A stretch of 64,000 nucleotides of DNA from Fibrobacter sp. (GCA_024398845.1 JAKSIM010000005.1:20484-84483), one strand, 5' to 3'; counted from the first letter of the stretch, positions 18,226-29,100 are shown. Numbers and translations are program-made. The notes: generated from the sequence alone by a model not told the origin.

Positions 18226-19719
18226 ATGAAATTTGAAGAACTTTCTTTGGCGTCTCCACTGCAGCGCGCTGTGCGTGCGGTGGGTTACGAAACTCCGACT
18301 CCGATTCAGGAGCAGTCCATCCCGAGCCTTCTCGAAGGCAAGGACCTGCTGGGCATCGCCCAGACGGGGACTGGCAAGACGGCGGCCTTTGCGCTCCCGA
18401 TTTTGCAGAAACTGCTGGAGTCGGGGAACTTCCGTTCTCCAAAAACTTGCCGCGCGCTGGTGCTTTTGCCGACGCGCGAGCTTGCTATTCAAGTAGAAGA
18501 ATGTTTTAAACAGTACGCGCAGTTTACGGCGATTTCTACTGCCTGCATTTTTGGCGGTGTGAACGATGGTCCGCAAAAACGCAACTTGATTCGTGGCGTG
18601 GACGTGCTGGTCGCGACTCCGGGGCGCCTGCTCGATTTGATTGGGCAAAAGGCGGTCTCGCTCAAGAAGCTTGAATTCTTTGTGCTGGACGAAGCCGACC
18701 GCATGCTCGACATGGGCTTTATCCATGACATTCGCAAGGTGGTGGCGATGCTCCCGCCGGTGCGCCAGAACTTGTTCTTCAGTGCGACCATGCCCGACGA
18801 CATCACGAAACTGGCGGCGACGATTTTGCGCCCGAATCCGGTGCGTGTAGAAGTCGCCCCGCAGAGCACGCCCATTGAACGCATTCACCAGGAACTTTAC
18901 CGTATTGACAAGCGTCGTAAGGGTGCTCTCCTCAAGGAACTTTTGGCGGCGCACCCTGAAATGCAAAAGGTGCTTGTTTTTTGCCGCACCAAGCATGGGG
19001 CCGACAAGATTGTGCGCGTGCTAGAAAAGGCGGGCGTCAAGTGTGCGGCGATTCACGGCAATAAAAGCCAAACGCGCAGACAAGAGGCTCTCAAGAACTT
19101 CAAGGACGAACAAATTCGCGTGCTGGTGGCGACGGACATCGCCGCCCGCGGTATCGACGTGGACGACGTGAGCCATGTGTTTAATTACGACCTGCCTAAC
19201 GAACCCGAGACGTTCGTGCACCGCATTGGACGTACAGCCCGTGCAGGGAAGGACGGTGTGGCGATTGCGTTCTGCGCGCCCGACGAGGAGCAGGACCTGC
19301 GGGCGATTGAAAAACTCACCCGCGTGAAGATTCCCGAAGGCGACAAGAGTATTTTCGAGAAGTTACCGCCCCCGCAAAAAGAAACTCCCGAAAGTGAATT
19401 GCGCAATGCCCGCGGTCGCCACCAGCGTCACCCTCAGGCACAGGCCGACTCTCGCGACCGTCGTCACCCTGGAAGGAGCGCAGCGACTGACGGGGCCCAG
19501 GCGGACTCTCGTCACGCGCAAGACCCGCGTCAGGGCAATGCGAGTGGATCCCGTTCGCCACTTCGTGGCTCCAGGATGACGCAAGAGAACGGGGCCCAGG
19601 GCGCCGTCGTGCCGAGTCGACCCCATGATGCAGCCGGGCATTCGCACAAGCATCGTCGTAATCGTCCGGGTTCCCGCGCCCGCAAGCGCATGCGCGAAGG
19701 CGGTTCGTTCGGCGGTTAA
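18226..19719 (+). CDS. DEAD-box RNA helicase, RhlE type, with repeat-derived C-terminal tail
   Basis: A 497-residue DEAD-box helicase. The Q motif (TPIQEQSIP), motif I (AQTGTGKT), Ia (PTRELA), II (DEAD), III (SAT), IV-V (TDIAARGID) and VI (HRIGRTARAG) are all intact, and the order and short core match RhlE proteins of RNA metabolism and ribosome assembly. The basic tail from about residue 385 is Arg/His/Gln/Ser-rich and would bind RNA non-specifically. It is encoded in part by two copies of a dispersed hairpin repeat found elsewhere in intergenic DNA (19463-19497 and 19545-19580), read in frame; the second gives the peptide GSRSPLRGSRMT. This suggests the tail grew by repeat insertion. A bidirectional terminator follows. 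Confidence 0.92.
   Translation: MKFEELSLASPLQRAVRAVGYETPTPIQEQSIPSLLEGKDLLGIAQTGTGKTAAFALPILQKLLESGNFRSPKTCRALVLLPTRELAIQVEECFKQYAQFTAISTACIFGGVNDGPQKRNLIRGVDVLVATPGRLLDLIGQKAVSLKKLEFFVLDEADRMLDMGFIHDIRKVVAMLPPVRQNLFFSATMPDDITKLAATILRPNPVRVEVAPQSTPIERIHQELYRIDKRRKGALLKELLAAHPEMQKVLVFCRTKHGADKIVRVLEKAGVKCAAIHGNKSQTRRQEALKNFKDEQIRVLVATDIAARGIDVDDVSHVFNYDLPNEPETFVHRIGRTARAGKDGVAIAFCAPDEEQDLRAIEKLTRVKIPEGDKSIFEKLPPPQKETPESELRNARGRHQRHPQAQADSRDRRHPGRSAATDGAQADSRHAQDPRQGNASGSRSPLRGSRMTQENGAQGAVVPSRPHDAAGHSHKHRRNRPGSRARKRMREGGSFGG
19463..19580. repeat. Dispersed hairpin repeats inside the helicase tail
   Basis: One unit at 19463-19497 begins GTCACCCTGGA on the plus strand. A second, inverted unit at 19545-19580 has its end GTCATCCTGGAG on the minus strand, then CCAC-GAA-GTGG, then CGAACGGGATCCA. 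It matches the copy at 44455-44490 at every position except inside the small stem, where paired changes keep the hairpin. Both lie within the reading frame of the RhlE-type helicase. Confidence 0.75.
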
Positions 19720-19773
19720 TTCATGTGGCCCGGCTTTAGGCCCGACCATAAAGGACTGTAAAGGACAAACGAA

Positions 19774-19799
19774 AAATGCGACCCTTGCGGGTCGCATTT
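19774..19799. terminator. Bidirectional terminator
   Basis: A perfect 11-pair stem (AAATGCGACCC with GGGTCGCATTT, loop TTGC) lies between the convergent helicase and lipoprotein genes, with A/T-rich flanks on both sides. Confidence 0.8.
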
Positions 19800-19820
19800 A
19801 TTGCATATAGGTGAAATCCT

Positions 19821-20651
19821 TTAGTCTTCGGCTTCCGGATCGTAAAGATCCCAGGACCATTCAACCTTGAACTTCAGGTCCTTGGTTCCGCCGAGAGTTT
19901 GTTCAAAGACTTCCTTGTTCTCAATGAGGCCGATGTCTTCGATTGTAAAGCATTCGTCGTCGCTAAGTACCGTATCGTCGAATTCGTTTTCGTCAAGGAC
20001 GATTGGGCAAATCTCGATTTTGTCGATACCGCGCGGGATAAGTACGGTGGCCGCCTTGACGCCTTCCCATTCCTTGACATCCGTTGTGTCGAGTACGAGA
20101 GCCGTCATCGGAGTGTTCACCAATTCGTCGTCACTGTAGGTGTTGACAATGAACTTCACTTCGGGGTCGCCGATTTCCTCGGTTTCGCTAATGGAGTCAA
20201 CGGTCTGCTTGTAGCTGGTGACCGTCAAGTTCAAAGTCTTGTTGACGGTTAGGTACTTGACAGGTTCGCTGGAACTGCTTTCTGGTTCGCTAGAACTGCT
20301 TTCCGGCTCGCTGGAACTTTCTGGTTCACTGGAACTGCTTGCCGGGCCAACGTATTCGCCCTTGTCGTTGTAGTTCTTGGTGTCAGACATTTCGGGACAA
20401 TCGTACGAGCCGTATGTCTTGTAAATGTTGATGCAGCGGTTTGCGCCGTAAGCTTGCTTACAGACGTAGAACGCTAAGTTCGACTGTTCGTTATCGAACT
20501 TTTTGAGAGCTGCTCCCTTGGAATCAAAAGCCTCGTTTTGCAATTCAGCTTCTGCTTCAATGGCGTTATCGCCGCATGCAGCAAACATAAGCGGCAAGGC
20601 GGCAAAGAAAATACCAAAGGCGATTTTGCGGCGTAAAAATTCGTATCTCAT
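19821..20651 (-). CDS. Lipoprotein with Ser/Glu linker, function unknown
   Basis: A 276-residue lipoprotein precursor: basic start, hydrophobic stretch and lipobox FAAC followed by GDN. Residues about 105-135 are a Ser/Glu/Pro linker made of repeated SSSEPES units, a spacer style common in Fibrobacter surface proteins. The C-terminal 140 residues form an acidic beta-rich domain of unknown type; DTTDVKEWEGVKAATVLIPRG is recognisable only as compositionally ordinary. It starts 4 bases after the stop of the barrel gene (20656), so the two form an operon and the proteins may act together at the outer membrane. No enzymatic motif is visible. Confidence 0.75.
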   Translation of the reverse strand: MRYEFLRRKIAFGIFFAALPLMFAACGDNAIEAEAELQNEAFDSKGAALKKFDNEQSNLAFYVCKQAYGANRCINIYKTYGSYDCPEMSDTKNYNDKGEYVGPASSSSEPESSSEPESSSSEPESSSSEPVKYLTVNKTLNLTVTSYKQTVDSISETEEIGDPEVKFIVNTYSDDELVNTPMTALVLDTTDVKEWEGVKAATVLIPRGIDKIEICPIVLDENEFDDTVLSDDECFTIEDIGLIENKEVFEQTLGGTKDLKFKVEWSWDLYDPEAED

Positions 20652-20655
20652 TTTC

Positions 20656-21738
20656 TTACCTCAAGCTTAAATCAACCATGATGCGCCAAGTAGGAGCGTT
20701 TGCACGGAAAATGTTGTAGTAACGGTGGTTGCTCATGGTCGTGGAACCGCTTGCAACGAGCGCCTGTGCGGTAATGGAAGCGTACTTGCCGTCTATACCG
20801 ACGCCGACCCAACCGTTGGTTTCCCAGTCGTCCATAAAGAACGTCTTGTCGATTTCGTGCTGTTCCTTGACGGGGTACGGATTTTTGCCTTCCTTGTCAA
20901 GGATGTCAAGTGTTTTCGAGAGTTCCGGGGACGGACTGTTAAAGAAGAGTTTGTTCTCGGAGTACACGTACTCAAACAACGGCTTGGTTATGCCGAAGGT
21001 GAGGTTGAAGTGCAGGAACGTCGTCGGTTCGATGAACTTACCAATCTTGAAGGTCAGCGGAACATCAAAGGCGAAGTTGTCGTACGTGAGTTCAACTGAG
21101 CGGGACAAATCGTAAGTTAAGCCGGACTGGAGCTTGCCTTGGTCCTCATCCATGACTTCGTCAAAACGGGCGTAGCGGTAAATGAGACCGGCACGAGCCT
21201 GGATTCCAATGACGTCGACAAAGTAACGGCGGTAAGAATAGTAGATACCAGCGCCGCCGCCCCAATTGCATTCGGCATCAATTGCCTTACCGTAGCGCTT
21301 GTCGAAGTAGCGTGCACCCTGGATGGTTATGCCATGACGGAAGTTGACGGCAAGAATGCTGTCGTGAGTAGCCTTTTGCCGGGCCTTGTAGTCGGCGACG
21401 TAAATCTTTCCGCGACGCTTGGGCGGGAGTGCTGCGGAATCGGTTTGAGCGGAGTCCACCTTGGCGACTTCTTGAACGACCTTGGGTTCGACCTTGGCGG
21501 TATCCGGTGCCGGATTCTTTTTAGCGAGCATTGAGGAATCTTCCGGAATTACGGCCGGCAGAGCGGTCGAATCCACCGGGGTTGCTTGTGCCGTCGTGTC
21601 GGCAGTAGAGTCTGCCGGCTGAGCGACCTGATTCGGTTCAGGAATGAATATGCTGGGTGCAGGTTCGGTTGCTTCCTGGGCAAACGAAAATGTCGCGGCA
21701 AGCACGATAGACGCTAGAAACATATACTTAATATTCAT
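20656..21738 (-). CDS. Outer-membrane beta-barrel protein with Pro/Ala-rich periplasmic segment
   Basis: A 360-residue exported protein: signal peptide (LASIVLAATFSFAQ), then about 85 residues rich in Pro, Ala, Thr and Asp with PEPNQVAQPADS and similar units, then a basic patch (PPKRRGKIYVADYKARQK) and a C-terminal region of alternating aromatic/polar strands ending in SLR, as expected for a small barrel. The Pro-rich stretch could span periplasm or peptidoglycan. It is the first gene of a two-gene operon with the lipoprotein at 19821. The exact family is not recognised; the barrel call rests on strand pattern. Confidence 0.65.
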   Translation of the reverse strand: MNIKYMFLASIVLAATFSFAQEATEPAPSIFIPEPNQVAQPADSTADTTAQATPVDSTALPAVIPEDSSMLAKKNPAPDTAKVEPKVVQEVAKVDSAQTDSAALPPKRRGKIYVADYKARQKATHDSILAVNFRHGITIQGARYFDKRYGKAIDAECNWGGGAGIYYSYRRYFVDVIGIQARAGLIYRYARFDEVMDEDQGKLQSGLTYDLSRSVELTYDNFAFDVPLTFKIGKFIEPTTFLHFNLTFGITKPLFEYVYSENKLFFNSPSPELSKTLDILDKEGKNPYPVKEQHEIDKTFFMDDWETNGWVGVGIDGKYASITAQALVASGSTTMSNHRYYNIFRANAPTWRIMVDLSLR

Positions 21739-21872
21739 ATCGGTTTCGGTCTCTCTATAAAGGGTTAATCGATGTTAAAATAATTTAACCGACTGTATTT
21801 GGCTAAAATAATTTTAAAAAAAGTTTAAAAATTTCTTTCAATCCCTTGATTTTGGCGTTTTTGACTCAAAAT

Positions 21873-22895
21873 TTACTCTGCGAGGCTGTATTTTTGGCTT
21901 CTTCCTCCTTTGCTGCTCGCCCGAATGAGCTTTTTGCCAATCATATTTTGGATCTCGCGGAGTGCCGTGTCGTGGCTTGTGTTAAAGAGGGCGGCGACCT
22001 CTTTTGCCGTAAAGTTTTCGGGAATGGTTCCGTTAAAAATGGCGATGAGCAGGGTCTGCTCGCGCTCGCTGGTCGAGGTCCCGGCATGTTGGTTCGCAAA
22101 GGAAATCCGTCGCACCATGGGGGCGTACTTGGACTCGCTTTGCAAAACGGCTTCGTACATTTGCGCGAGGAACCACAGAATCCATTCGGTAAGGTCCCCG
22201 TTGCCGGACTGCGTCCTGTTCAAAATGCGGAAGTACTCGTAGCGGTTCTTGAGGATTTGTGCATTTAAAGAGTAAAGGTAGTGTTGAGTGCTCTCGGAGC
22301 GGGCGAGCTGCATGCTAGTAATCATGCGGGCCAGGCGGCCGTTGCCCTCGTTGAATGGGCGCAACGTCAAAAACCAAAAGTGAGAAATCGCGGCCTTGAT
22401 GGCGCCGTCCATCGGGGTAATCTCGAACCAGGTGATGAAGTTCGCAAGTTCGGTTTGGAGACGGTCGGGATCGGGACCGGTAAATGAAACATTGTCTTCG
22501 TTGATGAGCCTTGCGACCGTACTCATGGAATCTCGGCACTGCATGGCCTTGTTCGCCGACAAGGCGGCGTGCCAGTTGAAAAGGCGCTCCATGGTAAGCG
22601 GAGTTGAGGCGTTGCGGATGGCGCCGATATAGTTTTTGACGGAGTTGTTCTTGCCTTCGCCGCGGAGGTCGATATCTTTTTTGACTGCTGCGGGGGACAG
22701 TTCGATGCCGTCGATTGCACAACTTGAGACTATGTCGGTAGCGAGGAGCTCGGTTTCGAAGCCCCTGAACTTGCAGAGTTCCACCATGCCGATAAGCCGC
22801 CCTTCGGCAAGACGGGTCCTGCCCAGAGCGTCAAGCACGCGCTTGGGATCGAATCGGAAGTGGGTCCAGTCTGGAAATTGATGAATGTAAAGCAT
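21873..22895 (-). CDS. Fic/DUF4172-family protein with altered active site, C-terminal winged helix
   Basis: A 340-residue Fic-domain protein. The N-terminus fits the DUF4172 type (W-x-x-F-x-F-D pattern, then EGRLIGM). The helical Fic core is present, but the signature reads LRPFNEGNGRLAR: the usual catalytic His is Arg179 (codon CGC; one base from CAC). The upstream inhibitory motif reads SSCAIDGIEL, with Asp62 in place of the usual Glu. The C-terminal 60 residues (TAKEVAALFNTSHDTALREI) look like a winged helix. Fic enzymes AMPylate target proteins; loss of the His would normally stop that chemistry, so this may be a regulator or binding protein. The start at 22895 follows TATATT-N7-ATG, a leaderless arrangement. 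Confidence 0.85.
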   Translation of the reverse strand: MLYIHQFPDWTHFRFDPKRVLDALGRTRLAEGRLIGMVELCKFRGFETELLATDIVSSCAIDGIELSPAAVKKDIDLRGEGKNNSVKNYIGAIRNASTPLTMERLFNWHAALSANKAMQCRDSMSTVARLINEDNVSFTGPDPDRLQTELANFITWFEITPMDGAIKAAISHFWFLTLRPFNEGNGRLARMITSMQLARSESTQHYLYSLNAQILKNRYEYFRILNRTQSGNGDLTEWILWFLAQMYEAVLQSESKYAPMVRRISFANQHAGTSTSEREQTLLIAIFNGTIPENFTAKEVAALFNTSHDTALREIQNMIGKKLIRASSKGGRSQKYSLAE

Positions 22896-22937
22896 AGTAA
22901 ACAATATAAGCAAAAAAATTAAGGATTGCGGTGAAAA

Positions 22938-22988
22938 TTACGCATGTTTTGCGTAAAAAGTGACCGGAATCATATTCCAAATTGGAAT
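22938..22988. promoter_or_regulatory. Two palindromes between the Fic gene and the giant surface gene
   Basis: TTACGCA-TGTTT-TGCGTAA (22938-22956) and ATTCCAA-A-TTGGAAT (22974-22988) are both perfect inverted repeats in the 277-base divergent intergenic region. They are candidate operators for either gene. Confidence 0.45.
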
Positions 22989-23090
22989 GAAAACCGCCAT
23001 AATCTGTTGATAGAGAACAAAATACGGGAAATATGTGAAATCCGTCAATGAAATTTTTATTAACAGAGAATATATTTGTAATCAGTATAA

Positions 23091-23109
23091 AAGTATGCCG
23101 GGCATACTT
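23091..23109. promoter_or_regulatory. 19-bp palindrome in the leader of the giant gene
   Basis: AAGTATGCC-G-GGCATACTT is a perfect palindrome 63 bases upstream of the giant gene start, followed by GTTTTTGCG. The one-base centre suits a dimeric protein site better than an RNA hairpin. A further imperfect pair, TTGCGTA and TACGTAA, follows near 23113-23137. Confidence 0.45.
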
Positions 23110-23172
23110 GTTTTTGCGTATCCGAAAAATACGTAAAGAAAAGTTTGCCTGACCGACCGAGGAAAAAGAATT

Positions 23173-26100
23173 ATGACGCGTAACGTATTGTCTCTTAACG
23201 AGTTAAAGCGAATGTTTGCAGGCAGGACCTCGAACGCCGGTTCGGGCTGTTTTTCTGCCGTACCGCTTGCTTCGGGTGTGTTGCGTTCGTCGGGAGAACA
23301 GCGTGCGTCTGGTAGGTACTGTGTCGCCGAAAAGGAATGTGCTATGGTAGAGAACTGCACCGCGAGAGAGAACTGCGCCGTGGAAACGCTTGCGTCAAGT
23401 GGGGACTGCACCGCGGGTCTGTTCGCCTTCTGGGCGAAGATTGTTGCCGTTGTTATGTTGTGTGTAATGACGATGAGCGGACAAGGATGGGCTGCGTGGG
23501 ATGGTTCCACGAAAACTCAACCCTCAACAACGACTATTGAGAGCAAGACATACTATGTGATTGCTAGTGAAGCTAACTTGGCGTGGTTTGCAAATAGAGT
23601 GAACAGTAGTAGTACTAATGCTTCTATTAACGCAATTCTAACTGCTGACCTTGATATGGGGAATAAGGCGTTTACGCCAATAGGATATTATGCGAATAAT
23701 TCTCGTGTGTATACGGGTACTTTTGATGGTCAGGGGTACACGATTAGCAATTTGAATGTTTCAAGTGATAAGTATTCAGGCTTGTTTGGTAGAACGAACT
23801 CTGGTGCGGAAATCAAGAACATTACGGTGGCAAACTCTACCTTTAAACGAGTTAATTATAGTAGTGGTGGAGAAGGTTATGGCGGTTCCATTGTGGCATA
23901 TAACAATGGTGGAACTATAACGGGGTGTGTTGCTAAGGATGTGTTTGTTCAAGGCGCAAAAAATGGATCTGGACAAAAAAGTCATTCTGGTGGCATTGTA
24001 GGGTATAATGCCAGCGGGACAATTTCCATTTGCTCTGCTGTTGGGAAGGATTCGATTGAGGCTACTACTGATGTGGGTGGTATTGTTGGTTACAACGGTC
24101 TAAATGGAACCATTATTGACTGCCTCTCTGGCGCAGATGTAGTGTCTGTGGCAAAAACTGCTGATGGTGAAGCTGGTGGTATTGTGGGTAATAACGCTGG
24201 AACGGTTCGCCGGTGCGTTTATACGGGTAATTATGTGAAGGCTGGAGCAAACTCTTCTAATCCCAATGGCGGTGCTGTCTCCGGTGGAGGAACGGCTTGT
24301 AAAGATTCCTGCTTCTATACAACAGAGGGTATGAAGGTCTATGGTAACGATGGCCATGTTTCCGATTTTGAAGATGTTAAGGATATTCTAGGTCCGCCGT
24401 GGGTTTTGGCTGATGAGGAGTTAGCACTTGATAATGGTGTTTCCTATTATAACGTTATTTTCAACGGAAATGGCAAGAATTATATGGACACCATTACGGT
24501 GAAGAAGAATGGTCTTGCCATTGATCCAGGTGAAGTTGTTGTTGAGGGTTATCGGGTTTCTGGTTGGTACAAAGAGGCTGGTACTATAAATCAGTGGAAC
24601 TTTGCCACGAATAGTGTAACGAGCAATATGACTCTTTATGCAACGTGGATTCCGGTTTACAAGGTGACCTTCAATGCCAATGGAGGCTCGTTCCCCGCAA
24701 ATGCTGTTCGTGAAAAATATTTCGCTCAGGGGGAAACCATTAATGCAAATGGCGTAACGGAGCCTGAGTTTACAGATGGTGTATTCAAAGGCTGGGCTAT
24801 CACAAGTGATGCGGAGGCCCCTTCCGTTTCCTTGGGAACGATGGGCACTAGCCCTGTGACGATCTATGCGGTGCAGGAGTTGACCAATTTTGTAACGCTT
24901 ACCTACAATAAGGGCTCTTATGGCACGGGAGCAGATGTTGTTCAGAAAGTTGCTCCTGGTAAAAAGGTTGCGTTAAAGACAAACATGTTTACACGCAGTG
25001 GCTATGCTCAGGATGGATGGTCTCAGAATACCTCTGGTGATACGAAGTACAAGTCTGTAGGCGATTCCATTACAGTGAGCGAGAATACAATTCTGTTCCC
25101 GTATTGGAAATCTTCAAAATGGACGATTACATATAACAAGGGTAACTTTGGCTCGGGAAGCATTGCAGCTGGTACAAAGGCCACGGATGCTGATTTTTTC
25201 TTAACTACAGAGACGTTTACCTGGGCTCAGGATACTGCCCTTTATGTGCAGGATGGTTGGACGATTACCAATTCTATCACTGCGGCAAAGAATTATGATT
25301 TGGGTGGTAAGTATGCGCAGAATGCGAACTTGACTGTGTACCCCCACTGGGTGAAGGCTTTCACGGTCACATTCAATGCCGATGGCGGTACTCCTGCTCC
25401 TGCGAACCAGATTGTGAAAATTAACGGTAAGGTTTCTCAGCCGGGTCAAGATCCTGCCAAGGATGGTTATACATTCCAGGGCTGGTATGCAAATGCAGAA
25501 AAGACTGTAGGGTTTAATTTTGCAAACGGTATTGTTGCCAACACCACCATCTACGCCAAGTTCACTCCGAATAATTTTACCATCACCTACAATGCTGGTG
25601 AATATGGCGCGGGTACCATTGTTGCGGGTTCCAAAACCTATGGTGATGATTTTACACTGAGTTCCGATAAGTTCACTCGCACGGGTTACACGCAGACGGG
25701 CTGGGCTACCACAGATGGCGGCGCTCAGGCCTATGAACTGGGTGGTTCATATACCACAGATGCCGCTATCACGCTTTATCCGGTGTGGACTATTAATTCT
25801 CATAGCGTCCAGTATAGGGTTGATGGCGAAGTTTGGTCTTCGTCTCCTGCGGAGTACCATGCCACGGTTACACCGCCCACGGCGCCTGCGAAGACTGGCT
25901 ACACCTTTAAACAGTGGAACAGTAGTCAGGTGGAATGGAGTGCAAATAACGCGACGTTTACCATGATTGATGAAGATGTTGTTGTTGATGCAGAATATGA
26001 AGTCAACAGCTACACGCTCACTTGGACGGTTGGTGATGGCGTGACCATTACTAGCACTGATGGTGAATATACGGCGGCGGGTCAGGTTGCATACGGCACT

Positions 26101-29100
26101 GAACTTGTGGCGCCTGAACTCTCTCGCACGGGTTACACGCGAAATGGATGGAATCCAGAAGTTCCCGCGACGATGCCGGCTTCTGCCTCCAGTTTTACTG
26201 CACAGTGGACTCCGGTGTCTTATCCTATCGCATACAATAATTTGCATGAAGGCCAAACCAATACGAACCCTGCAGATTATACCATCACGTCGGAAACGAT
26301 CACTCTCGTCGCTCCTGGCGATAGCACGGGCTACACGTTTGATGGCTGGTATGGTGATGCTGATTTTAGCGGTGATGCCATAACGCAGATTGCGCAAGGA
26401 TCTATGGGAGAGAGGGTTCTGTTTGCCAAGTGGACTATCAAGACGCATACGATTACTTACCAGTATAGCATTGATGGCGGCATAACGTATCAAAATGCCG
26501 GTGCGGATCCACAGACTGTCGATTTCGGCTCGTCGCAGAAGAGGCGCGAGACGTACGTTCTCGATGGTTACGAAATGTCCGCTTGGACGGTTTCTCCGGA
26601 TACTCTGACGATTGCAGATGATGGGGCGTTCACCATGCCGGATGCGGATGTGGTGTTCAAGACGACTGGAACCAAGAAGAACTTCACGATTGCTTATTTT
26701 ATCGGCGATACGCAGGCGGGTGATGCTGTGTCTGTGGAATTTGGTGGCACGATTACGCCGAAGGATACTTCTAAGACGGGTTACGCGTTCAGTGGCTGGA
26801 CCTGGTACAGCCTCGCCGACGCCTCGAATCCAGTTCAGTTAGAAGAACCGCCAAAAGCGATGCCTGCCTACAATTTGAAGGCTGTCGGTACGTTTACGCC
26901 GAATCAGTACACGGCTACGTTCGATGCCAATAACGGCGAATTCAGTGCGGGCGTGACGACGGCGACGAAGCTGGTTGCCTATGATGCTACGATTACTGCC
27001 GATGAAATTGCGACGCCGACTCGCACGGGCTATGTGTTCAAGGGCTGGTCTCTTACTCAGGACGCAATCGCCGCCGATGCCGATCTCGGCACGATGAACA
27101 ACACCGAGGGCGTGACGATTTACGCCGTGTGGGTGCAGACTTTTACGGTCACGTTCAACAAGAATGGGCATGGCTCCGATGTAGAAACGCAGGTCGTTGA
27201 ATCCGGGGCTACTGCGGTGGAACCGACCGCATTGAGCGAGACTGGCTATACATTTGCGGGCTGGTTCACCGATGATGGAACTTTTGAAAATGCCTACGAA
27301 TTCTCCAGCGCTGTGACGGCGGACGTTACTTTGTATGCGAAGTGGACTGTCCAGGTGACGTTTGATATGAATGACCATGGTGACCCCATTGCCGCGCAGA
27401 CCGTGATTGTGGGGAAAGTTCTTCCTGCGCCGACCGCGCCGACTGCCAATGGATTCCGCTTTGATGGCTGGTTCACCGACGAAGCTTTCCAGAGTGCTTA
27501 TAACTTTAATAGTGCTGTGACTGCCGCTCTTGTTCTCCATGCCAAGTGGACGGCTCTTTACACGGTGACTTGGAAGGACGGCGGCGCAACCGTTGATACA
27601 GATGAAAATGTCGCTGAGGGCACAATGGCAAGCGATATTGCTCCCACCGACCCGACCAAGACGGGCTACACGTTTAGTGGATGGAACGACGGCACGACAA
27701 CGTACACTGTGGGTGAAGAAGGAACTTTCGCTACCCTCACGATTACTGGCAACGCCACATTTACGGCACAGTGGGATGTGAACTCCTATAATGCAACGTT
27801 CGATGCCAATAACGGCGAATTCAGTGCGGGCGTGACGACGGCGACGAAGCTGGTTGCCTATGATGCTACGATTACTGCCGATGAAATTGCGACGCCGACT
27901 CGCGAAGGCTACACGTTTAAGGGGTGGTCTCGCACGCAGACAGCCGCTGCCGCCGACGTTAACCTTGGTACAATGAATAGCACCGAGGGCGTGACGGTTT
28001 ATGCGGTATGGCAAGTGAACCAGTACACAATCACCTTGGAAGCCAATGGCGGCGAACTCGGAACAGGCGCAAGCCCGATTACTCAGGAGTACGGCTCCGA
28101 AATTGCAACTCGCGCTGATCCCACAAAGACTGGCTACACGTTCGCGGGCTGGTTCGAAAATCAGGATCTTTCTGGCACTGCCGTGACGATTCCCGCGACG
28201 ATGCCTGCCAAGACATATATCTTGTATGCAAAGTGGACTCCTGCCGAAGTGAATTACACGGTGAAGACTTGCACCATGGAAATCGATGGCACTTATGATG
28301 AAAGCAAGTGTTCTTCGGAAACGAGGAAGGGCTTGACTGGTGCCTCTGTGGATGCAACTCCCGCATCCTACGAGACTGGTTTTGCTCTGGATGATTCAAA
28401 ATCTACGCTTGCGGGAACCGTCCTCGCCGATGGAAGCCTCGCTTTGAGCGTGTACATCAAGCGCATTGCCTATACCATCACCTTCGTGAACTATGACAAC
28501 GCACTGCTTCAGGAAAGCAATTTCTTGTATGGCGCAATTCCTGTGTATTCCGCTGCGACACCTACCAAGGCCGCAGACGCACAGTACACTTACGCCTTTG
28601 CGGGTTGGAGCCAGACAATCACCGAAGTTACTGGAACGGCGACCTACACGGCGCAGTTTACGCCGACGCCGGTCTCTTACACCTTGACTTGGGATTTTGC
28701 CGGCGGTACGGCAAAGAGCGCATACACTGCTGCTGGCCAGGTTCCTTACGGAACGACTCTTGAAATTCCTGAGATGGAGAAGGAAGGCTATGGATTCCAG
28801 GGCTGGAGTCCTGAAGCTCCGACAACTATGCCGGCTAATAATTTGACACTGACGGCTACATGGGTTCCGTACCAGTACACGATTTCGTTCAACAGCAACG
28901 GCGGCAGCGAAGTCTCCCCGATCGTCGCCGACTATGGTGCCACGGTTGCCGCTCCGGCTGCTCCGACAAGAGATGGTTACACGTTCGTTGGCTGGTTTAC
29001 AGACAACGGAACGTTTGCGGACGCTTTCTCGTTCTCAACGATGCCTCTGAACGGCAAGACAGTGTATGCCAAGTGGGATATGGATGTGCAGGCGACTGCC

